The notes beneath the pieces were generated by a model. It had not been told where the DNA came from. It saw only the letters and a program-made list of their open reading frames with translations, and ran no database searches. Of a DNA stretch of 35,884 bases, positions 16,271 through 23,682 are shown piece by piece; positions within the stretch are counted from its first letter, which is position 1, and every line of letters begins with the position of its first letter. The DNA is taken from NCBI GenBank assembly GCA_026392155.1, contig JAPLCP010000058.1:1-35884 (forward strand). The letters run 5' to 3'. The DNA comes from Armatimonadota bacterium (GTDB taxonomy: Bacteria > Armatimonadota > Armatimonadia > Armatimonadales > Armatimonadaceae). Made by a program: the position numbers and the translations under genes.

Positions 16271-16400
16271 TCCCCTCGATCAGAACGAGGGGACTGGAGA
16301 GCCTTTGGCTACAAAGGCCGTTCCGGCCATCCCAATTTCTTATGGCCGGGACGGCCTTCGTAGCTTTAGCTCTCCAGCCCCGCCGCTCTAACCGGCGGGG
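16269..16400. repeat. Cloverleaf-like intergenic palindromic element, copy 2 (divergent)
   Basis: Same plan as copies 1 and 3 with different bases: hairpin AGTCCCCTCG/CGAGGGGACT (16269-16278/16286-16295), closing stem CTGGAGAGC (16294-16302) with GCTCTCCAG (16369-16377), central 17-bp pair with one wobble (16314-16330/16342-16358), and hairpin CCCCGCCG/CGGCGGGG (16378-16385/16393-16400). It fills the gap after natB. Confidence 0.8.
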
Positions 16401-16423
16401 GAACCTTTTGGCTCTGTTGAATG

Positions 16424-16429
16424 TATAAA
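16424..16429 (+). promoter_or_regulatory. -10 box TATAAA for msrA
   Basis: TATAAA ends 8 bases before ATG 16438, again a leaderless or nearly leaderless arrangement. Confidence 0.5.
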
Positions 16430-16437
16430 GAGGCACG

Positions 16438-17040
16438 ATGGGCGAGCAACTAGACAAAGAGGACGAAATGAAAACAGAAGAGACAATCGTAATCGCGGGT
16501 GGCTGTTTTTGGTGCATAGAGGGCATGTTCACGCTGCTCAAGGGCATCCTAAAGGCGGAGTCGGGCTACTGCGGGGGCCGGGTTCCCAACCCCACCTATG
16601 AGCAGGTTTGCAGTGGAACCACGGGGCATGCGGAGGCGGTGAAGCTTACCTACGACCCTAAAATCATCACGGCGCGTGATATCTTGTCCATCTTCATGAC
16701 GGTTCACGACCCGACCACTCTCAACCAGCAAGGCCCCGACAAAGGCACGCAGTACCGCTCGGCGATCTTCTTTAAGAACCCCGCCGAGAAGGCACTGGCC
16801 GAGAAAGTAATCGCGGAGGTTGTGGCACAAAAAGTCTGGGGCCGCAAGCGGATTGTCACGACTCTAGAGCCACTGACGGTCTGGTATGTGGCGGAAGAGT
16901 ACCACCAGAACTACTTTGACAAGTTCACTAAGGCAGACTATGCCAAGAAAATGAAGATGAACGCGGGCTACTGTCAGTATATTGTCGCCCCACATGTGAT
17001 TGAGTTTCGCAAGAAGTTTGCCGACCGGCTGAAAAAATAG
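16438..17040 (+). CDS. msrA: Peptide methionine-S-sulfoxide reductase
   Basis: 200 residues. The active-site GGCFWC motif (21-26; nucleophile Cys23) is followed by SGYCGGRVPNPTYEQVCSGT, TGHAEAVKLTYDP and KGTQYRSAIFF, the standard MsrA block. It reduces the S-epimer of methionine sulfoxide in oxidised proteins. A cysteine near the C-terminus (AGYCQYIV) may act as resolving Cys. Two starts are plausible: ATG 16438, fixed by the TATAAA box, or ATG 16468 preceded by AGAGGA, which gives the usual short N-terminus. The following kinase-like gene begins two bases after the stop. Confidence 0.95.
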   Translation: MGEQLDKEDEMKTEETIVIAGGCFWCIEGMFTLLKGILKAESGYCGGRVPNPTYEQVCSGTTGHAEAVKLTYDPKIITARDILSIFMTVHDPTTLNQQGPDKGTQYRSAIFFKNPAEKALAEKVIAEVVAQKVWGRKRIVTTLEPLTVWYVAEEYHQNYFDKFTKADYAKKMKMNAGYCQYIVAPHVIEFRKKFADRLKK

Positions 17041-17042
17041 CC

Positions 17043-18050
17043 TTGGCGGAGCGCATTCTCCTCCTCGGGGCGAGCGATCGTGGCAAGACCTACACGGTTC
17101 ATCAGCTCGCCCGCGAGGCCGCCCGCACCCATAAAGTCGCGCTGATTGATGGCGACACGGGCCAGTCCGAGCTAGGGCCGCCAGGGACGGTGAGCTGGGC
17201 GTGGATGCAGCCCGAAGGGCCGCAGCGGGGCGGGACGCGTTTTGTGGGGGCACTGAGCCCGGCGAGCGCCGCACTGGAGCAGATTATCGCCCTCACGGAA
17301 GTGGTACGTCAGGCAGAGACAGCGGGGGCGCAGCTGCTCTTTCTGGATACACCGGGCTACGTCGCCGGTCCCGGAGCACGCCGGTTTCTCGCGTCGCTGG
17401 TGCAGGCGCTCACTCCCAATCGAATCCTGGTTCTCGAAAAAGACGGTGAGCTCGGGAGCCTGCCGAGTCTACTGGCAACCTTGAGTGGAGCAGAGCTAAG
17501 CCCGCTGCCGGTCGCCGATGCTGTCGTACGCAAGTCTCCCAGTGTTCGTGCCACCCGCCGCCTCACGCGCCTTGCACGAGCGCTGGAGGGGGCAACCGAG
17601 CACCAGCTTGCTCTGGAGGGACTCACCACCCTGGGCGCGACTCTGGGAACGGGAGCGCCCATCGCGCCGCACCTTGCACGCTGGGCAGGTACCGCGCTTC
17701 GGCTCAGCTGCGTCTATGGGGAGATCGCCGAGGGAACCCTGGCACTCTTTGTCAATGGCCCGCTCCGCCCCGGCTGGGAGTCGCTGGTCGGGCTCACTCT
17801 GGATCACTTCCGCGTCACCCGTGTCCGTGCGATCTCCCTCACCTCACTCGAAGGCGTGTGCCTAGGCCTCCACGATGAAAAAGGCCGCTACCTGGGAATC
17901 GGTCGCTTTCTAGGCCTCGACCCCGAGACCCAGCGCCTCAAGCTCTCCACCACGGTTCCCCCGGAGTATCTCGCCCTCCTCACCTTTGGCCGCTTTCGCA
18001 TCACCGCCGATGGGCAGATGCTCGGGGAACTCAAGCCTGGCGAGCTATAA
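17043..18050 (+). CDS. Clp1/Grc3-like polynucleotide 5'-kinase homologue
   Basis: 335 residues from a TTG start. Walker A GASDRGKT (9-16), then LIDGDTGQSELGPPGTVSWA (from about 34), the lid/base-binding region typical of the CLP1_P domain, and LLFLDTPGYVAGPGARR as Walker B near 100. This is the pattern of eukaryotic Clp1 and Nol9/Grc3 and their bacterial and archaeal relatives (COG1341), which phosphorylate RNA or DNA 5'-hydroxyl ends. The C-terminal 130 residues (WESLVGLTLDHFR, LEGVCLGLHDEKGRYLGIGR, FGRFRITADG) look like the beta-rich C-terminal domain of those proteins. Activity and substrate are inferred. It is coupled to msrA, and its last codons contain the TATAAT of the next gene. Confidence 0.75.
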   Translation: MAERILLLGASDRGKTYTVHQLAREAARTHKVALIDGDTGQSELGPPGTVSWAWMQPEGPQRGGTRFVGALSPASAALEQIIALTEVVRQAETAGAQLLFLDTPGYVAGPGARRFLASLVQALTPNRILVLEKDGELGSLPSLLATLSGAELSPLPVADAVVRKSPSVRATRRLTRLARALEGATEHQLALEGLTTLGATLGTGAPIAPHLARWAGTALRLSCVYGEIAEGTLALFVNGPLRPGWESLVGLTLDHFRVTRVRAISLTSLEGVCLGLHDEKGRYLGIGRFLGLDPETQRLKLSTTVPPEYLALLTFGRFRITADGQMLGELKPGEL

Positions 18051-18051
18051 T
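18046..18051 (+). promoter_or_regulatory. -10 box TATAAT for the 18057 gene
   Basis: Perfect TATAAT that contains the TAA stop of the upstream gene and ends 5 bases before ATG 18057, predicting transcription from the start codon itself. Confidence 0.6.
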
Positions 18052-18056
18052 GGGCA

Positions 18057-20666
18057 ATGCGCCCCAGACAAGCCGGTTTACCTCCCGCAGATACCCTTGC
18101 TACGTTTCTTGAGCGGCTCTACTGGAACCCGGTGGAGCGAGGGCCGTTGCTGATCATCGCTCCCGAGTACTACCGCCGACAAACGCAGCCAAATGCTCCA
18201 CCACCGAGCTTTAGCCGTGGAGTCCCTGCGACGACCGAGGCAGCGACGAAGACAGCTACTTTTGCGGAAGGCGGGCCGCTCAACCCCGCGCAGATACTCC
18301 CAGAGTTTGGGGCGCAGGTGCTGCGCTTTGAGGGAATCAGCGTGGTCGCTCCTGAGCGGATGCTCGTTTTCCATCCGCGACCTTTGCCACTGAACGATGG
18401 GAGTAGGGTTGATTTCTTAGGCTTATCCGATCTTGGGTGGCCGTTTCTTGCCTCGCTGAGTGCGGAGCAGTGCCAGGCGCTAATTGGCTCGGGGCTGGCT
18501 CTCTCGCGGCTAAAAGAGGATCAGAAAGCACTCTTGATCAAGCTGATCCCAACGCAGGGTCGGCTTCAGTTCACCGGAGTGTCGCCTTTTCCGTCGGATG
18601 CGAAAGAGACTCCCGTCTTGCCGCCTGACGTTCTAGAGAGTGGCCTGCTACAGCTCCGTCAGACCCTGAGCCTTACGAGCTTTGCAAGTGGGAAAAAAGA
18701 CAGCGAGATCGACTTCCAAGACGCGACACCGACAGAAGTGACAACGCACGCCAGGCAACAACAGGTGGTGACCCTTCGGCCTGGCCCGGATCTTCGTCGC
18801 TGGCAGGAAGCGGATAATCCTTTTGAGGTCGCTCCCGCACGCACAAAGCCCCGTGCTTTGAATCTGGACACAAGTGCACGGGTCTTGCTGGAGGGGGCCT
18901 CTGATGTGCAGACGCTGGTGCAGCGCTTGGCCACGGCAACACAGCTTCCTCTGCTTTGTGATCGCCGTTTGGGTGCGCACTCGGTTGTGGTACGTGGTGG
19001 CGGGAGCGTGCGGGCAGGCGAACTACTCAAGGCACTCTGTCGGGGGCTGAACGCGAGTGTGCGCCGGGTCGGGTCTGTGTTTTTATTTACGGAGGATCAA
19101 GAGACCACGCGGGAGCTGGAAGAAAAACAACTGCAAGTTCGTGTGCTAAACCGCGAGAAAAACGCTTCGGCGAAGTTTCTGCAGACGGCGCTCGACAAAA
19201 TAGACGCTCGTCGTAAGCTGATCCAGGGTAAGTTTCTCAGCACGGTGCCTCGCAAGAGTGGCTCGCTGGCCCCGGAGTCGCTCTGGAAGCTCGCCTGGGA
19301 GCGGGGGGCAGCTCCGGCTGACTCTGAGGAGGACGAGGACAAAGATCCTCCCTCGCTTGCGATGTGGCTTTTGCCTGAGTCGCTTCAAAAAACACTGTTG
19401 CAGCGCGTTCAGCGGGAGGAAGCCGCCGCACGTCAGCGAACGCCGCCTGCGCTTGAGCCGATAGCCATGCCGGATCGTGTGAGTGCGACGCTAGAGCTGG
19501 AGCTGAGGGTGAACCTGCCCACGCTGGGGGCACACTTCACCGTGAGGAAGTTCTCGGCTTCGGAGATCCACCCCGACAAGAAATTTGCCTCTGGGGAGCC
19601 GGTAGTTTGGCCCGAGGAGCTGAAAACGCGTGCACTACTGGTGCAGCTGCCTAAGAGCCTAATAGAGATTGAGTCGCTTGTCGGGCTTGCGAAACAAGCG
19701 CAAGTGACGGAGCTACGGGTGCCCGTCGGGGTGAGCGAGGAGCAAGTTCGGATACTGATGGAACTGGGCAAGAAAGCAAAAACTGCCGGGTTTGGCGTGC
19801 GCCCCGTCCTCTCGCCGCTGACTCCGCTCCAGCCTACGACACCGCGTGAGACAAGCCTTTTAGGCCAGACTCTGGTGCAGTATGCGCACTCCGCAAAGGC
19901 AGGCTACGAGAATGATATCCTGATCGAGCGTTTAAGAAAGCTTGACATGGCAATCCCCGAGCTTCTTGACCTTCGCGCCTTTGCCGAGCGTGCCCACCGC
20001 TTGCGTGCGCTTCCGGGCATCACAGGAATTAGCCTGCGCGACATCGCTTTCGGGCTGGGAGGGCGAACATCTGGCTGGGAAGCCTCGGGGGGCCTGGCGC
20101 GCCGCCTTGCCTTTTTAAAGCGCGAGCAGCTCGATCTGGCTGATCTTGACGATGTCCGGGGGGCTTGGACACTCTCAAACCAGCCGTCTGCTCCCGTCCA
20201 GGCGATGCTTCGTACGCGCTGGGAAGCTCTCCAGTTTGAGCGACGTACTCTGTTTCTGACACGCTTGCACAAGGCGCTGAAAGAAGCGGGTTTAGAGGCC
20301 GTGGATGCCGAAAAAGGCCCTTTTCAGGTAACCCGACGCTGGGAGCAGTTTCGGCCTGGTTTCTTTTTGCCGGGAGACGATAACCTGCTGGGCATCGCAC
20401 CCTTGGTAGCCGCGGGGCGTCCCGCACTGGGAGTGGTGCAAAAAACACTCTGGCCATTCTTTTGGCAATACGCTCCCAGCGGCACGGAGCTGCTGGACGA
20501 GGTCGGACGCCTGCGCTTCTTCCTGAACCAATCGCTACGTGACCTTCTGAAGGAGGAGAAAGAGAAGAAGCTCGCCGGAGCGATTCTCGATCTGTCCGAT
20601 CAACCACTTCCTGAAGCACTCGCGACTCTGACGAGTGCCTTTGGAAAATCCCCGCTCCTCAAGTAG
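18057..20666 (+). CDS. Large protein of unknown function with STN-like segment
   Basis: 869 residues, no signal peptide or transmembrane helix evident. I do not recognise the family as a whole. Residues about 270-350 (NLDTSARVLLEGASDVQTLV...VVVRGGGSVRAGELLKALCR) resemble the STN/secretin N-terminal fold seen in secretins and TonB receptors. A charged region near 350-470 (EEDEDKDPP, RVQREEAAARQRTPP) may be a linker. The C-terminal third (LLVQLPKSLIEIESLVGLAK, GFGVRPVLSPLTPL, GITGISLRDIAFGLGG, ARRLAFLKREQLDLADLDD, GAILDLSDQPLP) has a strand-helix rhythm reminiscent of a glycosidase-type TIM barrel. Both domain ideas are weak. Codon use is like its neighbours. Start fixed by the TATAAT at 18046-18051. 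Confidence 0.6.
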   Translation: MRPRQAGLPPADTLATFLERLYWNPVERGPLLIIAPEYYRRQTQPNAPPPSFSRGVPATTEAATKTATFAEGGPLNPAQILPEFGAQVLRFEGISVVAPERMLVFHPRPLPLNDGSRVDFLGLSDLGWPFLASLSAEQCQALIGSGLALSRLKEDQKALLIKLIPTQGRLQFTGVSPFPSDAKETPVLPPDVLESGLLQLRQTLSLTSFASGKKDSEIDFQDATPTEVTTHARQQQVVTLRPGPDLRRWQEADNPFEVAPARTKPRALNLDTSARVLLEGASDVQTLVQRLATATQLPLLCDRRLGAHSVVVRGGGSVRAGELLKALCRGLNASVRRVGSVFLFTEDQETTRELEEKQLQVRVLNREKNASAKFLQTALDKIDARRKLIQGKFLSTVPRKSGSLAPESLWKLAWERGAAPADSEEDEDKDPPSLAMWLLPESLQKTLLQRVQREEAAARQRTPPALEPIAMPDRVSATLELELRVNLPTLGAHFTVRKFSASEIHPDKKFASGEPVVWPEELKTRALLVQLPKSLIEIESLVGLAKQAQVTELRVPVGVSEEQVRILMELGKKAKTAGFGVRPVLSPLTPLQPTTPRETSLLGQTLVQYAHSAKAGYENDILIERLRKLDMAIPELLDLRAFAERAHRLRALPGITGISLRDIAFGLGGRTSGWEASGGLARRLAFLKREQLDLADLDDVRGAWTLSNQPSAPVQAMLRTRWEALQFERRTLFLTRLHKALKEAGLEAVDAEKGPFQVTRRWEQFRPGFFLPGDDNLLGIAPLVAAGRPALGVVQKTLWPFFWQYAPSGTELLDEVGRLRFFLNQSLRDLLKEEKEKKLAGAILDLSDQPLPEALATLTSAFGKSPLLK

Positions 20667-20669
20667 CGC

Positions 20670-20879
20670 CTACTGGTTGTCTTTAAACTCCTCGTACCAC
20701 GCCATCTGCATCGCTTCCAGCTTAGCTTCATTGGAGGCCAGTGGGTCGTCGGCAAAGTCCGGGAGTGCCACGACCATTTTGTGCAGATCCGTAAAGCGCA
20801 CGGTCAGCGGATCGGTGTCCGGGTTCGCATCGTAGAGCTCAATCCCAATATCTTCTGCATCGGTCCAAGTCATTTTCAT
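20670..20879 (-). CDS. iscX: IscX-like Fe-S assembly protein
   Basis: 69 residues: TWTDAEDIGIELYDANPDTD, PLTVRFTDLHKMVVALPDFA and DDPLASNEAKLEAMQMAWYE, which follows the IscX (YfhJ) family nearly residue for residue. IscX is a small acidic adaptor that binds the cysteine desulfurase IscS and iron and modulates Fe-S cluster assembly. In many bacteria it ends the isc operon; here no other isc gene is in the window. Start chosen at 20879 (MKMTW) because TACACT lies 7 bases upstream; an in-frame codon at 20936 would add residues unlike the family. Confidence 0.9.
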   Translation of the reverse strand: MKMTWTDAEDIGIELYDANPDTDPLTVRFTDLHKMVVALPDFADDPLASNEAKLEAMQMAWYEEFKDNQ

Positions 20880-20886
20880 AGCCTGA

Positions 20887-20892
20887 AGTGTA
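20887..20892 (-). promoter_or_regulatory. -10 box TACACT for iscX
   Basis: TACACT on the minus strand ends 7 bases before ATG 20879; leaderless arrangement. Confidence 0.5.
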
Positions 20893-20934
20893 CCCGCCCA
20901 CGCAACTTTTGGGAGTTTACGGAGACAAATACCC

Positions 20935-21663
20935 ATGCAACAATCTCAACAGTCGCTCCCCAATATTCTCACAGAGACCGAGCGCACACAGCTCCGGCAA
21001 GCTTTCTTTTCGGGAGCAGGGCCACTGGGAATCGCAACACTTGGGCTCAGGGGGATTGTTTACTTCCTCGGAGGGCATTTCGAGAGCACCTTACCCATAC
21101 GTCTCTGGAACGTGCTGGGAGAGCTCTGGGTTGTTGTCTTGCTGGGGATCGCGTTTTTGCTGGGGCGATGGCGTGTCAAAGAAGCCGGACTTCTGCGGGA
21201 AAGCGCTAGTGTAGAGGTTTGGAGCCGCACTCCACGCTCGTATGCGCCCAATGGATCACAGGAGCTTATCTCGCAGCGGAGCCTATGGCAGCTTGCCATG
21301 GTACTGCTTCTGATAGGCATTCTGGTGCCGATCTTTTCCTATTTGTGGTCGCATGCCAAAAATCTCCAGGGAGCGTATCTGGCCGCTCTTTTGTGCAGCA
21401 TTCCGGGACTGCTGTGCTTGGTAGGACTACTGCGTTTTTTCTCGAAAGCATCTCAAACACTGGCCTCTTTGGACACCAACGGGGTGACATTTGGCGAGAG
21501 ACAGGTGCTTTGGGAGCATATCGTCAGCGCTGAGGTAACGCATACCCCACTTTTTCTAGGGCACGATACCCAGCTCACTTTTCGTTTAACCAACACCGAG
21601 GGACAGCTTCATGTTGGGAAACTGACGAGTGATCCCACCCAGGCATTCTGTCGCATGGAGTAG
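20935..21663 (+). CDS. Membrane protein, tandem paralogue 1, cut by in-frame TAG
   Basis: 242 residues to TAG 21661-21663. Two pairs of transmembrane helices (about 28-80 and 118-165) and a C-terminal beta-rich segment (DTNGVTFGERQVLWEHIVSA, LTFRLTNTEGQLHVGKL) similar to bacterial PH-like domains. It shares RVKEAGLLRESASVEVWSR and TPRS with the 22532 protein. After the TAG the same frame runs on for 25 codons (LQDFYGALRATFDQHSVLTH...) matching the ends of both paralogues (LENFYGTLRAAFERHE, LQKFYEALQAAFEHRE), stopping at TGA 21739-21741, which overlaps the next ATG in ATGA. So the TAG looks like a recent nonsense change. GGAG at 20921-20924 is a weak Shine-Dalgarno. Function unknown. Confidence 0.75.
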   Translation: MQQSQQSLPNILTETERTQLRQAFFSGAGPLGIATLGLRGIVYFLGGHFESTLPIRLWNVLGELWVVVLLGIAFLLGRWRVKEAGLLRESASVEVWSRTPRSYAPNGSQELISQRSLWQLAMVLLLIGILVPIFSYLWSHAKNLQGAYLAALLCSIPGLLCLVGLLRFFSKASQTLASLDTNGVTFGERQVLWEHIVSAEVTHTPLFLGHDTQLTFRLTNTEGQLHVGKLTSDPTQAFCRME

Positions 21664-21737
21664 CTCCAGGATTTCTACGGGGCGCTTCGAGCCACCTTTG
21701 ACCAGCACAGTGTCCTCACTCATACATCGTCGCGAAA

Positions 21738-22496
21738 ATGATGCAGAAACAGCGCACCCGCCAGAACCTCTGGCTCTTGAAAACCGCCTACTGGCTCGGC
21801 TATGGAAGTATCCCTGGGCTTGGGGGGCTTATCTACTACCTCTACCACGCGCTGCTCGCCGAATGGGGGCAAAATGCTATATTTTTCTTCTTCTACACTC
21901 TCCATCTCCTTCTGAGTCCGTATCTGGGAAATACGCTGGCGGGAGTCACGGGGGACTCGCAGGCACGGCGGCACAAAGAAGTCTGGACGCGTACTCCTGA
22001 GGCGCTTCCTACGTTTCCTACCCTGGAGATTTTGAGTGACGCGGCCTTTGCAGCTCGAATTCATCGCCGCGATTTTTTGGTTGCGTGGCTGATTGCTCTT
22101 GGAGGCATTGCCTATACTGCACTTTCGACACCGACCTACCTTGTACGCTCGCCGCTGCTGTTAATCTTGCCGCTCGCTGTCTATCTCCTGCGAGTGTCTT
22201 CCTCCAAGGCCATTGCCTGGGCGGGGGGCGAGGGAATTCGGGCCAGTGACCATGCCAGTGCCTGGTTGCCTTGGGAGGAGATTGCTCGTGTGGAGGTACG
22301 CCTGGAGTACGACTACCTCGGGGATCCGAAGCTACTCGCGCTCAGCTTCTTCGATGCGTTTGGAAAAAGCCTTGAACAAGTCTGGCTAGATACCGAGCGC
22401 TCCCAGCGCCCCGAGCGTGCCTCACTGGAGAACTTCTACGGAACCCTACGGGCAGCATTCGAGCGGCACGAAACGCAGGCAACGGAGACGCGCTAG
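21738..22496 (+). CDS. Membrane protein, tandem paralogue 2
   Basis: 252 residues with helices at about 20-40, 45-65, 115-132 and 138-152, then the PH-like C-terminal part AWLPWEEIARVEVRLEYDYL and LLALSFFDAFGKSLEQVWLD, ending LENFYGTLRAAFERHETQAT. The short cytoplasmic loop has VWTRTPEALPT, a degenerate form of the VWSRTPRS motif of its neighbours. Start ATG 21738 overlaps the ancestral stop of paralogue 1. The most divergent of the three. No known function; a membrane-tethered sensor or scaffold is possible. Confidence 0.75.
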   Translation: MMQKQRTRQNLWLLKTAYWLGYGSIPGLGGLIYYLYHALLAEWGQNAIFFFFYTLHLLLSPYLGNTLAGVTGDSQARRHKEVWTRTPEALPTFPTLEILSDAAFAARIHRRDFLVAWLIALGGIAYTALSTPTYLVRSPLLLILPLAVYLLRVSSSKAIAWAGGEGIRASDHASAWLPWEEIARVEVRLEYDYLGDPKLLALSFFDAFGKSLEQVWLDTERSQRPERASLENFYGTLRAAFERHETQATETR

Positions 22497-22531
22497 CTTG
22501 CATACAGCTCTCTTGACTGGTACAAAAAGTT

Positions 22532-23326
22532 ATGCTGCGGAAGCAAAATCACGTTCCTACACCACTGACACCTCAGGAAAAAAGGCAGCTTCAGTGGTCG
22601 TATTGGTTCGGGACAATCCTTACTGCAGTTCTTTGCCTGCTGCTCTTTTCAGGCTTTAGCTTTCTCAAGGGCGCCTTCCCCGATGCGCTTCCCAAGTGGC
22701 TCTGGAGTTTGCTTAAAGCGATCTTTTCTTCAGGGCCGCTCTGGGTGCTTCTTGCACATGCACAGGGCCATCGGCGAGTGAAGGAAACAGGACTCTCCCG
22801 TGAGGCAACTCTTCAGGAAAGCTGGAGCCGAAAGCCCCGCTCCCATCACGTCCGGGAGCCCGTCGCCGTGCTACGTCAGCTAGGGAACCCTGCGCGATTC
22901 GCGATCGGGTTTGGCGGGCTCTTCTTTGTGGGTCTGGGAACGATTGCGCTTTTGTTTGTCTTTAACCGCCACTGGCTCTCTTTTGTACTCACAGTGCCCG
23001 TAATTTTTATGGGGCTGGGCTGTTTGTACTATGCTGTCTTTCAGCAGCGAAACAAGCTCTTAGCTCTCCTCCAGAGTGATGGAATTGCTTTCAGCGCTGA
23101 CGAAGTGCTACCCTGGAAAGAAATCTGTCATGTGGATGTCACACGGCAGTTTGATTACCTAGGTCGGGAGACAGAGCTAACCTTGGCGTTCACGGACACA
23201 AACGGCAAACTCTCAACGTATTCGATGACGACATACCAGCAACAAGAGCCAACGACCTCGGAGCAGCTTCAGAAGTTCTACGAAGCACTTCAGGCGGCTT
23301 TTGAGCACCGTGAAAATATTACATAG
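22532..23326 (+). CDS. Membrane protein, tandem paralogue 3
   Basis: 264 residues, the most intact copy: helices near 25-48, 60-75, 125-145 and 150-168, the loop RRVKETGLSREATLQESWSR and KPRSHH between the helical pairs, and the C-terminal QSDGIAFSADEVLPWKEICH, VDVTRQFDYLGRETELTLAF and TDTNGKLSTYSM, a beta-rich PH-like fold, ending EQLQKFYEALQAAFEHRENI. TGG-TACAAA at 22518-22526 just before ATG 22532 resembles the extended -10 boxes of other genes here, so it may have its own leaderless promoter. It precedes the tubulin-like gene by 356 bases. Confidence 0.8.
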   Translation: MLRKQNHVPTPLTPQEKRQLQWSYWFGTILTAVLCLLLFSGFSFLKGAFPDALPKWLWSLLKAIFSSGPLWVLLAHAQGHRRVKETGLSREATLQESWSRKPRSHHVREPVAVLRQLGNPARFAIGFGGLFFVGLGTIALLFVFNRHWLSFVLTVPVIFMGLGCLYYAVFQQRNKLLALLQSDGIAFSADEVLPWKEICHVDVTRQFDYLGRETELTLAFTDTNGKLSTYSMTTYQQQEPTTSEQLQKFYEALQAAFEHRENIT

Positions 23327-23328
23327 TA

Positions 23329-23515
23329 GAGCCTTTTTCACGAATCGCTCTCGCCGCCCCCTCGAAGGGGGCGTCTGCAATGGCTTCGTTCCTCAGCCGC
23401 AAAGCCCGTGCCGGGCTACCGAGTCCGTCTCCCCAGCCCGGCACGGGCTTCGCGGCCGCAGGCCACCCAGACGCCTCATTTCATGGGGCGGCGGAGCGAT
23501 TCGTGAAAAAGGCTC
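23329..23515. repeat. Cloverleaf-like intergenic palindromic element, copy 3 (longest)
   Basis: Outer arms 23329-23350 and 23494-23515 are perfect 22-base complements and continue with CGCCGCCCC/GGGGCGGCG (23352-23360/23485-23493) after a one-base bulge. Inside: closing stem GGCGTCTG (23370-23377) with CAGACGCC (23468-23475) and central 16-bp pair AAGCCCGTGCCGGGCT (23402-23417) with 23435-23450. Inner stems match copy 1; the 31-bp outer stem is unique to this copy. Confidence 0.9.
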
Positions 23516-23670
23516 AGTAGACGCAAAATGCGTGAATTTTCGCATATGGGTAGAGGCTCCGAAGCGGGCTTTAGCCTGCTTGTCCCATCAGCGGGCCGCT
23601 TTTGCCGCCCACGATGAAATGACACCAGGCCGCAACCGATAGGGCATATCGCGCGTCTAGTGGTTCGGAG
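23516..23670. other. Rest of the gap before the tubulin-like gene
   Basis: Besides the repeat, this stretch has one small hairpin, AAGCGGGCT/AGCCTGCTT (about 23562-23581, one mismatch), and the promoter at its end. No gene was recognised. Confidence 0.4.
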
Positions 23671-23676
23671 TATAAT
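23671..23676 (+). promoter_or_regulatory. -10 box TATAAT for the tubulin-like gene
   Basis: TATAAT is followed immediately by ATG 23677, but the predicted transcription start is 23683, the A of a second ATG. The message starting there would be leaderless and use ATG 23683. Confidence 0.65.
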
Positions 23677-23682
23677 ATGACC

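Noticed and set aside
22513-22518. TTGACT as a -35 box before the 22532 gene
   Set aside because: It is only two bases from the TACAAA that would be the -10, so the spacing is impossible; a similar TTGACC at 1488 fails for the same reason.
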